A DNA stretch of 64,000 bases from Rhodococcus sp. SBT000017. Its GTDB lineage: Bacteria > Actinomycetota > Actinomycetes > Mycobacteriales > Mycobacteriaceae. Made by a program: the position numbers and the translations under genes. Of the stretch, positions 36,853 through 44,603 are shown one piece after another; position 1 is the stretch's first letter; each line of letters opens with the position of its first letter. Under the pieces are notes generated by a model that saw only the letters and a program-made list of their open reading frames with translations, had not been told where the DNA came from and did not search any database. The DNA is taken from the NCBI RefSeq assembly GCF_003688915.1, contig NZ_REFU01000002.1, positions 496,001 to 560,000 of the forward strand, written 5' to 3'.

Positions 36853-37353
36853 ATGAACCGCATTTCAGCTCGGACTCGCACCGCCTCCATCGCCCTGATC
36901 GCCGGCTCGATGATCGCCGTGACGTCGATGAGCGGGGCCGCTGTTGCTCTTGCTCAACCCGCGCCACCCGCGGTGTCCTCCACCGTCGAGGAATTCGTCC
37001 CCGTGAGCGCAGAAGAAGTTGCCTCGCTCAATGCTTCGCTGGCAGAACAGGGCCGCAATCCACTCCCCGCCGGCACAGCCGGCTTTCAGATCAGCGATGA
37101 TGCGACTGTGACGATCGTCGACGAGACCGGCAACGTCCTCGACAGGCAGCCGACTCCCACGGGACCTCAGGCGCGTGGAGTCACCGATGAAATCAAGCGA
37201 GTAGTCGGTGCCTGCCTCGGAATCGACTTCTTCGGCGCAGTCGGTGCTTGGGAGGCGATCGAAAGCCAAGTGAACTCGTGGGATGTCAATGGACATCGGG
37301 AAGTGACCACAGGCGGTCACGAGAACTGCCCATGGGTGGCCAACAAGAACTGA
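36853..37353 (+). pseudogene. Secreted protein with C-terminus replaced by IS21 insertion (toxin/bacteriocin-like candidate)
   Basis: As it stands this encodes 166 residues: a signal peptide (basic MNRISARTRTA, hydrophobic SIALIAGSMIAVTSMSGAAV, cleavage near ALAQP), an acidic middle and GVTDEIKRVVGACLGIDFFG. At 37283 it enters the insertion sequence and ends with about 23 IS-encoded residues at 37351-37353. Removing 37284-39935 (IS plus one target copy) joins the frame exactly to 39936-40023. This gives a 172-residue protein ending KAAKFVLRRVGLIAALSCGG then GIFAEYLL. The original C-terminus thus had a hydrophobic helix and a second Cys. I do not recognise the family; the layout resembles a prepro-bacteriocin. 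Ribosome-binding site GGGAG. Confidence 0.8.
37278..37283. repeat. IS21 target-site duplication, left copy (GTGGGA)
   Basis: GTGGGA directly abuts the TGTC tip of the element and is repeated at 39930-39935 directly after the GACA tip. A 6-bp duplication is within the 4-8 bp usual for the IS21 family. Confidence 0.9.
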
Positions 37354-37412
37354 CCGGTGGCGGACACGAATCTGCCCATGTCGGGTTTGTCCGCCACCGG
37401 TCGAGCATCATG

Positions 37413-38183
37413 TCAGGTCAAGGGTTTGACCCCCTGACCGTGCAGGGCTTGGGCGAGGCGGACCGAATCGCCGCTGGTTTGGCATAGGTGCGCGTGGTGC
37501 AGCAGCCGATCGACCGTTGCAGTGGCGAGGGTCTTGGGCATCAGTTCGTCGAACCCGCTCGGGTGAAGGTTCGAGGAGATCGCGACGGACTTGCGTTCGT
37601 AGGCTGCTTCGACGATTCGGTACAGCCCTTCGGCGGCATCGGTCCCGACGGGCAACAGCCCGACATCGTCGATCACGACGAGTTCGGCGCGCACGATCTT
37701 CGCGATCGCTTTGCCGAGTGAGTCGTCGGATCGGTGCGCGCGTACGAGGACCCCGATCTGCTCGAGGGTGAACCACGCGACCGGCATCCCCGCTTGGATC
37801 ACGTTCTGTCCCAACGCTTCGAGGAAGAATGTCTTGCCTGTCCCGGCCGGCCCGCAGACCACCAGATTCTCGCGGCGATGCACCCATTCGAGGGTCTGCA
37901 GGGCATGCTGGGTGGGAAGCGGGATCGATGATGCGTTCTCGTCCCAGACCTCGAAGGTCTTCCCGGTGGGGAATCCCGCTGCTTTGCGGCGGGCGGTCAG
38001 CATCGATCGTGCCCGGCCGGCGGATTCCTCTGAGAGAAGCGCTTTGACGACCTCGGCGGGGTCCCAGCGTTGTGCTCGTGCGGTGGCGAGGACTTCGGCG
38101 GCGATGGACCTGGCATGCGGCAGGCGGAGTTGCCGCAGCAGCGTTTCGAGGTCGGTGGGGAGTTCCGCTGTGACGGTGTTCAT
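37413..38183 (-). CDS. istB: IstB-like ATP-binding protein of the IS21 element
   Basis: 256-residue AAA+ helper ATPase of IS21 transposition. Walker A is VVCGPAGTGKTFFLE (about residues 108-122), and the Walker B region is LVVIDDVGLLPVG. The IstB segment AVAISSNLHPSGFDELMP-like and ATATVDRLLHHAHLC are present. IstB assembles on DNA and activates IstA for strand transfer. The ATG at 38183 overlaps the istA stop (ATGA), so it depends on istA translation. No frameshift is seen. Confidence 0.95.
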   Translation of the reverse strand: MNTVTAELPTDLETLLRQLRLPHARSIAAEVLATARAQRWDPAEVVKALLSEESAGRARSMLTARRKAAGFPTGKTFEVWDENASSIPLPTQHALQTLEWVHRRENLVVCGPAGTGKTFFLEALGQNVIQAGMPVAWFTLEQIGVLVRAHRSDDSLGKAIAKIVRAELVVIDDVGLLPVGTDAAEGLYRIVEAAYERKSVAISSNLHPSGFDELMPKTLATATVDRLLHHAHLCQTSGDSVRLAQALHGQGVKPLT

Positions 38184-39712
38184 CGCTGACCTTCGTTCGT
38201 CTCGTCGGCGGTTTTGTGTTCGATAGCGTTGCTGCCCAACAAGTTCCATCCTGATGTGCCTTGCGTGAGGGAGGTGGATTCGGATGCGCCGCGGCGGGTG
38301 AGGTCCATTCCCTTCGATGCGAGGATCGAGTCGAGGTCGCCGGTGGCGAAGCGGCCGTGCACCGCTGCGTGCCCGAGTGCCCAATCGACATCGCCCCGAA
38401 CTCCGAGTCGCGCGAGATCGACCGCGTGCGACATTTTCAGGTATATCCGTTCGGTGCCGACCGCGGCGGCTTCCTTGAGCCATGTCGCGGCACCTTCCCC
38501 GATCGCGAGGAATTGCTGTTCGGATACTGTTCGCGCGCGGACGCTGTAGTCGCCGGGGATCCTCGGGTGATGTCCGGGGAAGTGGGCGTCGTCGATGGCG
38601 GGGCTGCCGGGTGTGGTGCGGGCGTGCCGGGCCACTTCGATCGGGCCACCGTCATCGAGAGCGCAGATGACGACCTCATCTGTCCCGTCGTGCAGTCTGA
38701 CCCACACGCTCTGACCCAATAGTGTTGCTGGTGTCGAGTATTGGCAGTGATCGAAGGTGACCATCGGTGTGTTGTCGGGGACTCGGCGAGCGACTCCGAG
38801 GACTGCGGTGTGCGGCATGTCGGGGATACCGTGCAACTCGGGTCGTTCCTCGGCGAGCATCTCGTTCGGGACGCGGCGGGTGGCCCGATGTACTCGGGCG
38901 TTGATCTCGGTCATGAACGCCGTGCACGCGATTTCGACGTCGGCGAAGGTGGCGTACTGCTCGAGCAGGTTCGTCTCGGTGGGCACGATGTCGGCTTTGG
39001 CGAGTTTGACAGCGTTCTCCACTCCGCCTTTCGATGCAGGGTCCGCCGGTTGGCAGGTCAGCACGGTGATTCCGTAGTACCGACCGAAGGTGACCGCGGT
39101 GCGATTGCGGATCGGGACGCCGGCGACGTGGCCGGCGGTAACGGTCTTTTCGTTGTCGGTGAGCAGGTAGGTCGGTGCGCCGCCGATGATGCGGAAGACC
39201 CGGTCCAGGCCAGCGAAGACGCTCGCTGCGGTGCGGTCGCGTAGTGGGACCACGATGCGGTAGCGGCACCAGGCCAGCCAGGCGACGAGGAGCACGATCT
39301 TGCGGCCGTCGACGACCGGGCCGTCTCCGAAGTCGTACTGCAGCCACAGTCCTGGTTCGGTGATCCATGGCCGGTGCACTCTCGTATTGCCCAGTCTCCA
39401 TTGGGTTTTGATTTCGGCGAGGGCGCGTCGAGTGGTGCGGTCGGCACCGGTGTAGCCGAGTGCGAGAAGTTTCTCGTGGGCTTTGTCGCCGCGGATCTTG
39501 CCCTTGGATTTGGAGACCCACTCTTCGAGGTATTCGAGCCAGTCGTCGGTGATTTTGGTTCGGTGGGTGGCCGGTGGCAGGCCGGCGTCTCGGTCTTCGA
39601 CGGCCTTTTTCACGGTGTTGTGGGAGCAGCCGCACAAGTCTGCGGCGGCCCGCAATGATCCGGTCAGGTCGTATGCATTGAGTATGTCCATCAGTTCTCC
39701 GTCAGACTTCAC
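38180..39712 (-). CDS. istA: IstA transposase of the IS21 element
   Basis: 510-residue DDE transposase. The N-terminal HTH has YDLTGSLRAAADLCGCSHNT. The rve-type catalytic core has the first Asp in LWLQYDFGDGPVVDG, the second in PTYLLTDNEKTV and the Glu region near ASKGGVENAVKLAKADIVP. GTG at 39712 (VKSDGELMDILNAYD) is chosen because an AGGAGAG ribosome-binding site precedes it and it matches usual IstA starts. The frame is open to 39832, but that extra part lies in the terminal repeats. Intact. Confidence 0.94.
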   Translation of the reverse strand: MKSDGELMDILNAYDLTGSLRAAADLCGCSHNTVKKAVEDRDAGLPPATHRTKITDDWLEYLEEWVSKSKGKIRGDKAHEKLLALGYTGADRTTRRALAEIKTQWRLGNTRVHRPWITEPGLWLQYDFGDGPVVDGRKIVLLVAWLAWCRYRIVVPLRDRTAASVFAGLDRVFRIIGGAPTYLLTDNEKTVTAGHVAGVPIRNRTAVTFGRYYGITVLTCQPADPASKGGVENAVKLAKADIVPTETNLLEQYATFADVEIACTAFMTEINARVHRATRRVPNEMLAEERPELHGIPDMPHTAVLGVARRVPDNTPMVTFDHCQYSTPATLLGQSVWVRLHDGTDEVVICALDDGGPIEVARHARTTPGSPAIDDAHFPGHHPRIPGDYSVRARTVSEQQFLAIGEGAATWLKEAAAVGTERIYLKMSHAVDLARLGVRGDVDWALGHAAVHGRFATGDLDSILASKGMDLTRRGASESTSLTQGTSGWNLLGSNAIEHKTADETNEGQR

Positions 39713-39929
39713 GTGGTCTCTCCTGCGGTGGATTCGATACGGACTAGGCATCGGTATCGAAACCGCAGGAGAGGCCTCCTCGGCGCTGACGCGCCGAGAG
39801 GATGGGTGTGGTCTGGGCAGATTCGTGGCCACAGGCGGTCACATTCGTGGCCGCGAGTGGTCAGTTCTTATCGGCCGTCAGTGGGCATATTCATGGCCGC
39901 CTGTGGTCAGTTTTTCATGGCCGCCGACA
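39713..39929. repeat. Right (istA-proximal) terminal region of IS21 with multiple end repeats
   Basis: It contains the istA ribosome-binding site and promoter region and three to four copies of imperfect GTGGCC/GTCAGT(T/G)C blocks at about 39828-39925. These mirror the left-end blocks at 37298-37370. Such repeats are transposase-binding sites in IS21 elements. Confidence 0.8.
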
Positions 39930-39935
39930 GTGGGA
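39930..39935. repeat. IS21 target-site duplication, right copy (GTGGGA)
   Basis: Matches 37278-37283 and directly follows the GACA tip of the element. Confidence 0.9.
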
Positions 39936-40023
39936 CAAGGCTGCCAAGTTCGTCCTGAGGCGAGTCGGCCTGATCGCGGCATTGTCCTGCGGCGGCGGAA
40001 TATTCGCGGAGTACCTACTCTGA
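39936..40023 (+). pseudogene. Severed 3' end of the secreted-protein gene
   Basis: 88 bp in which the continuation of the reading frame from 37283 encodes DKAAKFVLRRVGLIAALSCG followed by GGIFAEYLL and a TGA at 40021-40023. Together with the 431 bp before the IS it makes 519 bp, exactly 173 codons. It has no start of its own. The 4-TM gene follows after 33 bp, which was presumably the original operon spacing. Confidence 0.85.
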
Positions 40024-40056
40024 CATGCCCTTCTCCCCAGGAAAGGAACCAATGCC

Positions 40057-40446
40057 ATGACAGCTCCCACCCGAAACAAGTTCGAGCGATGGTCCGGCGG
40101 GATGCCCCTCGCCGCCCCTGTGGCATTCGGAGCCGTGCTGTTGATCGTCAGTGTCTCGTCGAAGCTCGGCGGCAGCTCCCTCTTCTTCTTCGCCCCTCTT
40201 GCCTTCGTCACTTCGGGAACGATGGTGTGGCTCGGAGCCCGACGTGATCCGACGCGAGACCACCTCGCTCACGTCACGGTCGGGTCGGGACTGCTGGTGG
40301 GATGCGGCGTCGTCGTCGCCGTGTGTGGTCTCGCAGGCGGTCTCATGCTGGACTCACCGACGTTCTGGGCGTCCATAGCCGTCGTTGCAGCACTTGCGGC
40401 ACCGATCAGCGCAGGCATCAGTCCGTTCTCGTCGCCGAAGGGTTAG
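40057..40446 (+). CDS. Small 4-TM membrane protein, former operon partner of the interrupted secreted protein
   Basis: 129 residues with four hydrophobic segments: about 18-36 (PLAAPVAFGAVLLIVSVS), 42-60 (LFFFAPLAFVTSGTMVWLG), 74-96 (VGSGLLVGCGVVVAVCGLAG) and 103-121 (FWASIAVVAALAAPISAG). Short charged loops (GARRDPTRDH) separate them. The ribosome-binding site AGGAAAGGA (about 40040-40048) precedes the ATG at 40057; an ATG at 40052 stops at once. I do not recognise the family. Small multi-helix proteins next to secreted peptide genes are often immunity proteins, so this could protect against the neighbouring product. The IS now separates it from its old promoter. Confidence 0.65.
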   Translation: MTAPTRNKFERWSGGMPLAAPVAFGAVLLIVSVSSKLGGSSLFFFAPLAFVTSGTMVWLGARRDPTRDHLAHVTVGSGLLVGCGVVVAVCGLAGGLMLDSPTFWASIAVVAALAAPISAGISPFSSPKG

Positions 40447-40453
40447 TGCCTGC

Positions 40454-40503
40454 GGCAGTGGTGTGCTTATGTGCCACCTGGGGCACATAAGCACACCACT
40501 GCC
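40454..40503. terminator. 22-bp perfect hairpin between convergent genes
   Basis: The left arm (40454-40475, beginning GGCAGTGGTGTGCTTATG) is perfectly complementary to the right arm (40482-40503), with a 6-nt ACCTGG loop. It sits 8 bp after the 4-TM gene stop and 8 bp before the pnkp stop, so it can terminate both. The arms are longer than most terminators. Confidence 0.8.
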
Positions 40504-40511
40504 CACGGCAT

Positions 40512-43037
40512 CTACAACCGCGGGTCCACCGGCTCCGATTCCAGTGCCAGGACCGCGAATACGGCCTGGTGAATGCGATACAGCGGCTCATCGCGCACCG
40601 ATCTGTCCAGCGCTTCCATTCCCAGCGCGTATTCGCGTAGGGCCATCGACTGTTTGTGTCCCACGTTTCGCTTGCGCAATGCAGTCAGTCGATCCGGGTC
40701 GGTGTAGTCGGCGCCGTAGATCAGCCGCAGGTACTCCCGGCCGCGAACCTTCATGCCGGGCTGCATCTTTCCGCGTGGAGCGTTCGCTCCCGGTTTGACG
40801 ACCATGCCCTCGCCGCCCTCCGCCGTCAACTCCTCCCACCACTTCTCCCCTGCCGCAACCGAATCCGGCTTCGACAGGTCGACCTCGATTCGACGGGTAG
40901 TGGCGAACACCCCGGGAGCTGCTGACACCAATCGGTCGGCAACGTCGAGGTGCCACGAGTGCGGACGATCCGCATACGTCTCGACGTTCGACGCCAGCAC
41001 CTGAAACGGCGCGATCCGAACTCCGTCGAGTCCGTCCGTCCGCCAGACGTACCGCCGATATGCGTCGGTGAACTCGCCCAGGTTGCCCTGCCGAACGGTG
41101 TTGCGTTCCTGCAACTCCTGCACATCCAGACCGCGTGATCCGGCCGACGCAAGCACCGCCGCCTCGGCCCCGAGATTCGCCCGAGACACCGCAGCGACCG
41201 CGGCGTACTCGGTCTTGATCAGGCCCTCCGCTTTGGCAGACCACGGCATCAATTCGCAGTCGAGAATCAGCCAGCTCGAGGCCAATTCGTCCCACACACC
41301 GGCCTTTTCGATCGCGTCGGACACCCCGGAGATCAGCTCACCGGTGAGCGACTCGTCGAACACCGGACGCCCCGTCCGCGTGTACGCGGTGCCGAGCACT
41401 CCCTCCGGCGCATCGAACTTCTCCCGCGCGGTGCCAGCATCTCGACACACCACCACGACCACCCGCGAGCCCATGTGCTTCTCCTCGCAGATCACCGTCG
41501 ACGCTCCGAGCGCGCGATACGCGTCGAATGCCTCCGTCGGATACTCGAGATAACCCTCGCGCTCCGATGTTGCACTCGGAGCCATGGTCGGCGGCAGATA
41601 GTGCAGCCACTGCGGAGCCAGCGCGAACCGACTCATCACTTCCAGTGCGCCCGCAGCGTTCTCCGGCCGAACCGATACCCGCCCACGCAGCGACGTCTCG
41701 ACGCCCGTCGGACCGATGACGTCGGACAGATCGAGCGACGCTGCATCCCGCGTGAACGCGCCCATCGGGCGGGCAGGCTCGTACCAGACCTTCTCGGCCG
41801 GAACCGACACCACCTCACGCTCCGGATAGCGCAGCGCCGTGAGCTTCCCGCCGAAGACGCATCCCGTATCGAGGCACGCAGTGTTGTTCTCCCACTCCAC
41901 TTCCGGCACCGGCGTGTGCCCGTAGAGCACCGTCGCCGAGCCCCGATAGTCCTGCGCCCACGGATACCGCACCGGCAGGCCGAATTCGTCGGTCTCGCCG
42001 GTGGTGTCACCGTAGAGAGCAAAGCTTCGAACCCTGCCCGACGCCCGGTTGTGGTACTTCTCGATCAGTCCGGCGTGCGCGACGACGAGCTTGCCGCCGT
42101 CGAGCACGAGGTGCGCGACGAGGCCGTCGCAGAACTCGACAACCTCGCGGCGGAATTCGTCGGATTCCGATTCGAGCTGTTCGAGAGTCTCGGCCAGACC
42201 GTGCGACGTGGTCACCTTCCGGCCCCGCAATGCCTTGACGAGCTTGTTCTCGTGATTGCCCGGAACTGCCAATGCCGTTCCGGAACCGACCATTCCCATG
42301 ACGAGCCGCAGGACTCCCACCGAGTCCGGTCCGCGGTCGACGTAGTCACCGACGAACACCGCGGTACGACCGGGCGGCGACGTCGCATCGACCGGGCGAC
42401 CGGCATCGTCCCGCTCGATCGTGTAACCCATTGTCGTGAGTAGACTTTCGAGCTCGCCGAGGCAGCCGTGGATATCGCCGATCACGTCGAACGGTCCCGT
42501 GAGCTCGCGGCGATCACTGCGCAGCGGGGTGCGAACGAACTGCGCCGACGCCACCGCCTCGACACCGCCCAGTACGTGGACCGAGCGGAAACCTTCCTTG
42601 GACAGGCCCCGCATCGAGCGTTGCAACTGGGACTGCTGGCGGCGCAGCACGTCTCGGCCGAACGTCCTGTCGGTTCGCTCCGCGTTCCGCTGTGCACACA
42701 CCGATTCCGGCACATCGAGTACGACGGCCACTGGGAGTACATCGTGTTCACGAGCCAGCGCAATCAGTGCTTTGCGCGCAGTCGGTTGGACGTTCGTCGC
42801 ATCGACGACGGTGAGCAACCCGGCCCGAAGCCTGATTGCAACGAGAAATTCCAGCAGCGCGAACGCGTCCTTGGTTGCGCTCTGCAGATTGGGGTCGTTG
42901 CTCACCATCCCTCGGCAGACATCGCTGGACACCGTCTCGTACGGGCCGAAATGCTGCGCGGCGAACGACGACTTGCCGGAGCCGCTGATACCCACGAGTA
43001 CGACGAGGGACCGATCCGGAATGTCGAAGGTACTCAT
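40512..43037 (-). CDS. pnkp: Polynucleotide kinase-phosphatase (RNA repair enzyme Pnkp)
   Basis: 841-residue three-domain RNA end-healing and sealing protein. The 5'-kinase has P-loop GISGSGKS (16-23). The central metallophosphoesterase (2',3'-phosphatase) has DVIGDIHGCLGEL, GDYVDRGPD and VPGNHENK. The C-terminal nucleotidyltransferase/ligase has the adenylation lysine in EEKHMGSRVV (Lys520). Bacterial Pnkp seals ribotoxin-cut RNA together with Hen1, which 2'-O-methylates the 3' end before sealing to protect the site. The ATG at 43037 overlaps the hen1 stop (ATGA), so the two are made together. All key motifs are intact. Confidence 0.94.
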   Translation of the reverse strand: MSTFDIPDRSLVVLVGISGSGKSSFAAQHFGPYETVSSDVCRGMVSNDPNLQSATKDAFALLEFLVAIRLRAGLLTVVDATNVQPTARKALIALAREHDVLPVAVVLDVPESVCAQRNAERTDRTFGRDVLRRQQSQLQRSMRGLSKEGFRSVHVLGGVEAVASAQFVRTPLRSDRRELTGPFDVIGDIHGCLGELESLLTTMGYTIERDDAGRPVDATSPPGRTAVFVGDYVDRGPDSVGVLRLVMGMVGSGTALAVPGNHENKLVKALRGRKVTTSHGLAETLEQLESESDEFRREVVEFCDGLVAHLVLDGGKLVVAHAGLIEKYHNRASGRVRSFALYGDTTGETDEFGLPVRYPWAQDYRGSATVLYGHTPVPEVEWENNTACLDTGCVFGGKLTALRYPEREVVSVPAEKVWYEPARPMGAFTRDAASLDLSDVIGPTGVETSLRGRVSVRPENAAGALEVMSRFALAPQWLHYLPPTMAPSATSEREGYLEYPTEAFDAYRALGASTVICEEKHMGSRVVVVVCRDAGTAREKFDAPEGVLGTAYTRTGRPVFDESLTGELISGVSDAIEKAGVWDELASSWLILDCELMPWSAKAEGLIKTEYAAVAAVSRANLGAEAAVLASAGSRGLDVQELQERNTVRQGNLGEFTDAYRRYVWRTDGLDGVRIAPFQVLASNVETYADRPHSWHLDVADRLVSAAPGVFATTRRIEVDLSKPDSVAAGEKWWEELTAEGGEGMVVKPGANAPRGKMQPGMKVRGREYLRLIYGADYTDPDRLTALRKRNVGHKQSMALREYALGMEALDRSVRDEPLYRIHQAVFAVLALESEPVDPRL

Positions 43038-44341
43038 CGGGACTGCTCCTCTCGGGTGAAGACGGCCATCTGGGTCGGGGTGCCGTGCATGTCGTCGACA
43101 GGGCCGATTCCCTCGACGCGCACCTCATAGGCATGTTCACGTGCCACCGACGAACCCCATTGCTCGAACTGAGCGCGGGTGAACTCGAATCGGTGGTCGA
43201 CGTGACGGAAGGTTCCCGGTACGAGACCGGGATAGAGCACGTTGTACTCGGAGTTGGGTGTGGTGACGAGAACCGTTTGCGGACGCGCCTGAAGAAACAC
43301 CGAACGCACCAACGCCGGAAGCCGGTCGAGATCCACGTGTTCGATGACCTCCATCAGCACCATCGCGTCGAATCCGTGCAACCGGACGTCGCGGTACGTG
43401 GCGGAAGACTGGACCAACTCGATCCGAGCGCGCTGCCGATCGGACATGTCGTCCAGACGCAGCCTGCGGTGAGCCTTGGCAAGTGCCCGATCACTCACGT
43501 CGGCACCGACAATACGGTCGAAGTCGTTGTTTGCGAACAGCTCTCGCAGCAGGCGACCCTCACCGCAACCGAGGTCGATCACCGACTTCGCGCCGACGCC
43601 TTTCAGTGCCGCAAGTACGGCACGCACCCGCTGCTCGGCCAACGTCGGATCTCGCGGAGTGGCAACGTCGTCGGGCGCATCCGGGACGAGCCGGTCCAAC
43701 GCCGACGCCACGAGTTCGCGACGGTGCGCCAGGTAGCGGGAGGTAATCAATGTCGACTCCGGGTGATCTCCCAGCCAATCCCCTGCTGCGCGAACGAGTT
43801 TGTCCGCCTCGTCCTCGCCCACCCAGTAGTGCTTCCCGTCGTCGATCACAGGAAGAAGAACGTACAGGTGCCGCAGCGCAGCCGACAGCGTGAACGTGCC
43901 GGTGAGAACCAGATCGATGTACTCGGAGTCGCCCCACTCCGGCTGCCTCGAATCGAGCGGAATGGGCGTAGCGTCGACACTCCAGCCGAGGGGACCGAAG
44001 AGCCGACCCGCGAGATCGGTTCCGCCCCGCGACGGCGCTGCAGGCAGAGACACAGTCAGATCGATTGCAGCAGAGACCAGTTCAAGCCTCCCGGTACACA
44101 CGCCGGCCAGCGTCTGCTTGAACAGTCTCGACAGCGCTACCGCCAGTGCGGAAGCGGCGTCGGCATCGGCGAGAACTGCGACGGTGGTGCGCTCGGCCGA
44201 GACCTCGGGATACAGCACCGTGGTGGCACCCATCGGCAGGTTCCAGCTCTGCACGCGATCGGGATGCTTGTGCAACAAATACCCGATGTCGGAGGCGTCC
44301 GGGAAATCGGTTGTGGCATTTGCAGTCACGGTCAGTAGCAC
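43034..44341 (-). CDS. hen1: Hen1 3'-terminal RNA ribose 2'-O-methyltransferase
   Basis: About 435 residues. The N-terminal part of bacterial Hen1 has SDIGYLLHKHPDRVQSWNLP and LYPEVSAERTTVAVL. The C-terminal methyltransferase has the SAM motif SVIDLGCGEGRLLREL and Mn-binding MEVIEHVDLDRLP with PGTFRHVDHRFEFTR downstream. GTG at 44341 (VLLTVTANATTDF) is chosen by family start; the open frame reaches 44458 but that stretch lies in a repeat region. No strong ribosome-binding site is visible. First gene of the pnkp-hen1 operon. Confidence 0.92.
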   Translation of the reverse strand: MLLTVTANATTDFPDASDIGYLLHKHPDRVQSWNLPMGATTVLYPEVSAERTTVAVLADADAASALAVALSRLFKQTLAGVCTGRLELVSAAIDLTVSLPAAPSRGGTDLAGRLFGPLGWSVDATPIPLDSRQPEWGDSEYIDLVLTGTFTLSAALRHLYVLLPVIDDGKHYWVGEDEADKLVRAAGDWLGDHPESTLITSRYLAHRRELVASALDRLVPDAPDDVATPRDPTLAEQRVRAVLAALKGVGAKSVIDLGCGEGRLLRELFANNDFDRIVGADVSDRALAKAHRRLRLDDMSDRQRARIELVQSSATYRDVRLHGFDAMVLMEVIEHVDLDRLPALVRSVFLQARPQTVLVTTPNSEYNVLYPGLVPGTFRHVDHRFEFTRAQFEQWGSSVAREHAYEVRVEGIGPVDDMHGTPTQMAVFTREEQSR

Positions 44342-44389
44342 CGCAGCGACGTTACGGGACAGCCGCGTCCGATGCGTCCCCTTTTTCCG

Positions 44390-44537
44390 GGTGCCACCTC
44401 GGGCCGCGTCAATGGACCACTGCATACGTCTGAGCGGTGCAAGGGTCCATTCACCCACGGAGGGTGGCCGCCTCGGACCGCGTCAATGAACCACTGCATA
44501 CGTCTGGGCGGTGCAATGGTCCATTGACGCCGACGGG
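44390..44537. repeat. 74-bp tandem duplication carrying two extragenic palindromes
   Basis: Units at about 44390-44463 and 44464-44537 align throughout. Each contains GCGTCAATG(G/A)ACCACTGCATACGTCTG(A/G)GCGGTGCAA(G/T)GGTCCATT (split here by variable positions). The palindromic parts are 44406-44454 and 44480-44530. They belong to the same family as 5509-5559. They lie between the tuf terminator and the hen1 5' end and so may form hairpins in the hen1 leader. Confidence 0.8.
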
Positions 44538-44547
44538 GCGAACGCAA

Positions 44548-44580
44548 AAGCGGCACCCCCCATTCGGGTGAGTGCCGCTT
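44548..44580 (-). terminator. Rho-independent terminator of tuf
   Basis: AAGCGGCAC (44548-44556) pairs with GTGCCGCTT (44572-44580), with an inner CCC/GGG pairing. On the minus strand the stem is followed by TTTTG. It lies 24 bp after the tuf stop. Confidence 0.85.
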
Positions 44581-44603
44581 CAGGTACAGCTGGTGGAACT
44601 AGA

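Larger units (their letters stand above)
37284..39929 (-). mobile_element. IS21-family insertion sequence, 2646 bp, apparently complete
   Basis: The element runs from TGTC (37284) to GACA (39929). The outer 20 bp of both ends align without gaps (left TGTCAATGGACATCGGGAAG, right, read inwards, TGTCGGCGGCCATGAAAAAC). Both are then followed by an identical TGACCACAGGCGG. Further inside each end are repeated GACCACAGGCGG / GTGGCC / AAGAACTGACC blocks, the multiple terminal repeats characteristic of IS21. It encodes istA and istB, which overlap by ATGA. Perfect 6-bp target duplications indicate a recent single insertion. It interrupts a secreted-protein gene. Confidence 0.95.

Noticed and set aside
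39930..39937. Right IS21 tip placed at GGGACA (39937) instead of 39929
   Set aside because: It would break the gapless alignment of the two ends and leave no target duplication; the GACA at 39926-39929 gives both.
40454..40503. The long hairpin as a second insertion-sequence end
   Set aside because: No transposase and no matching partner sequence or duplication nearby.
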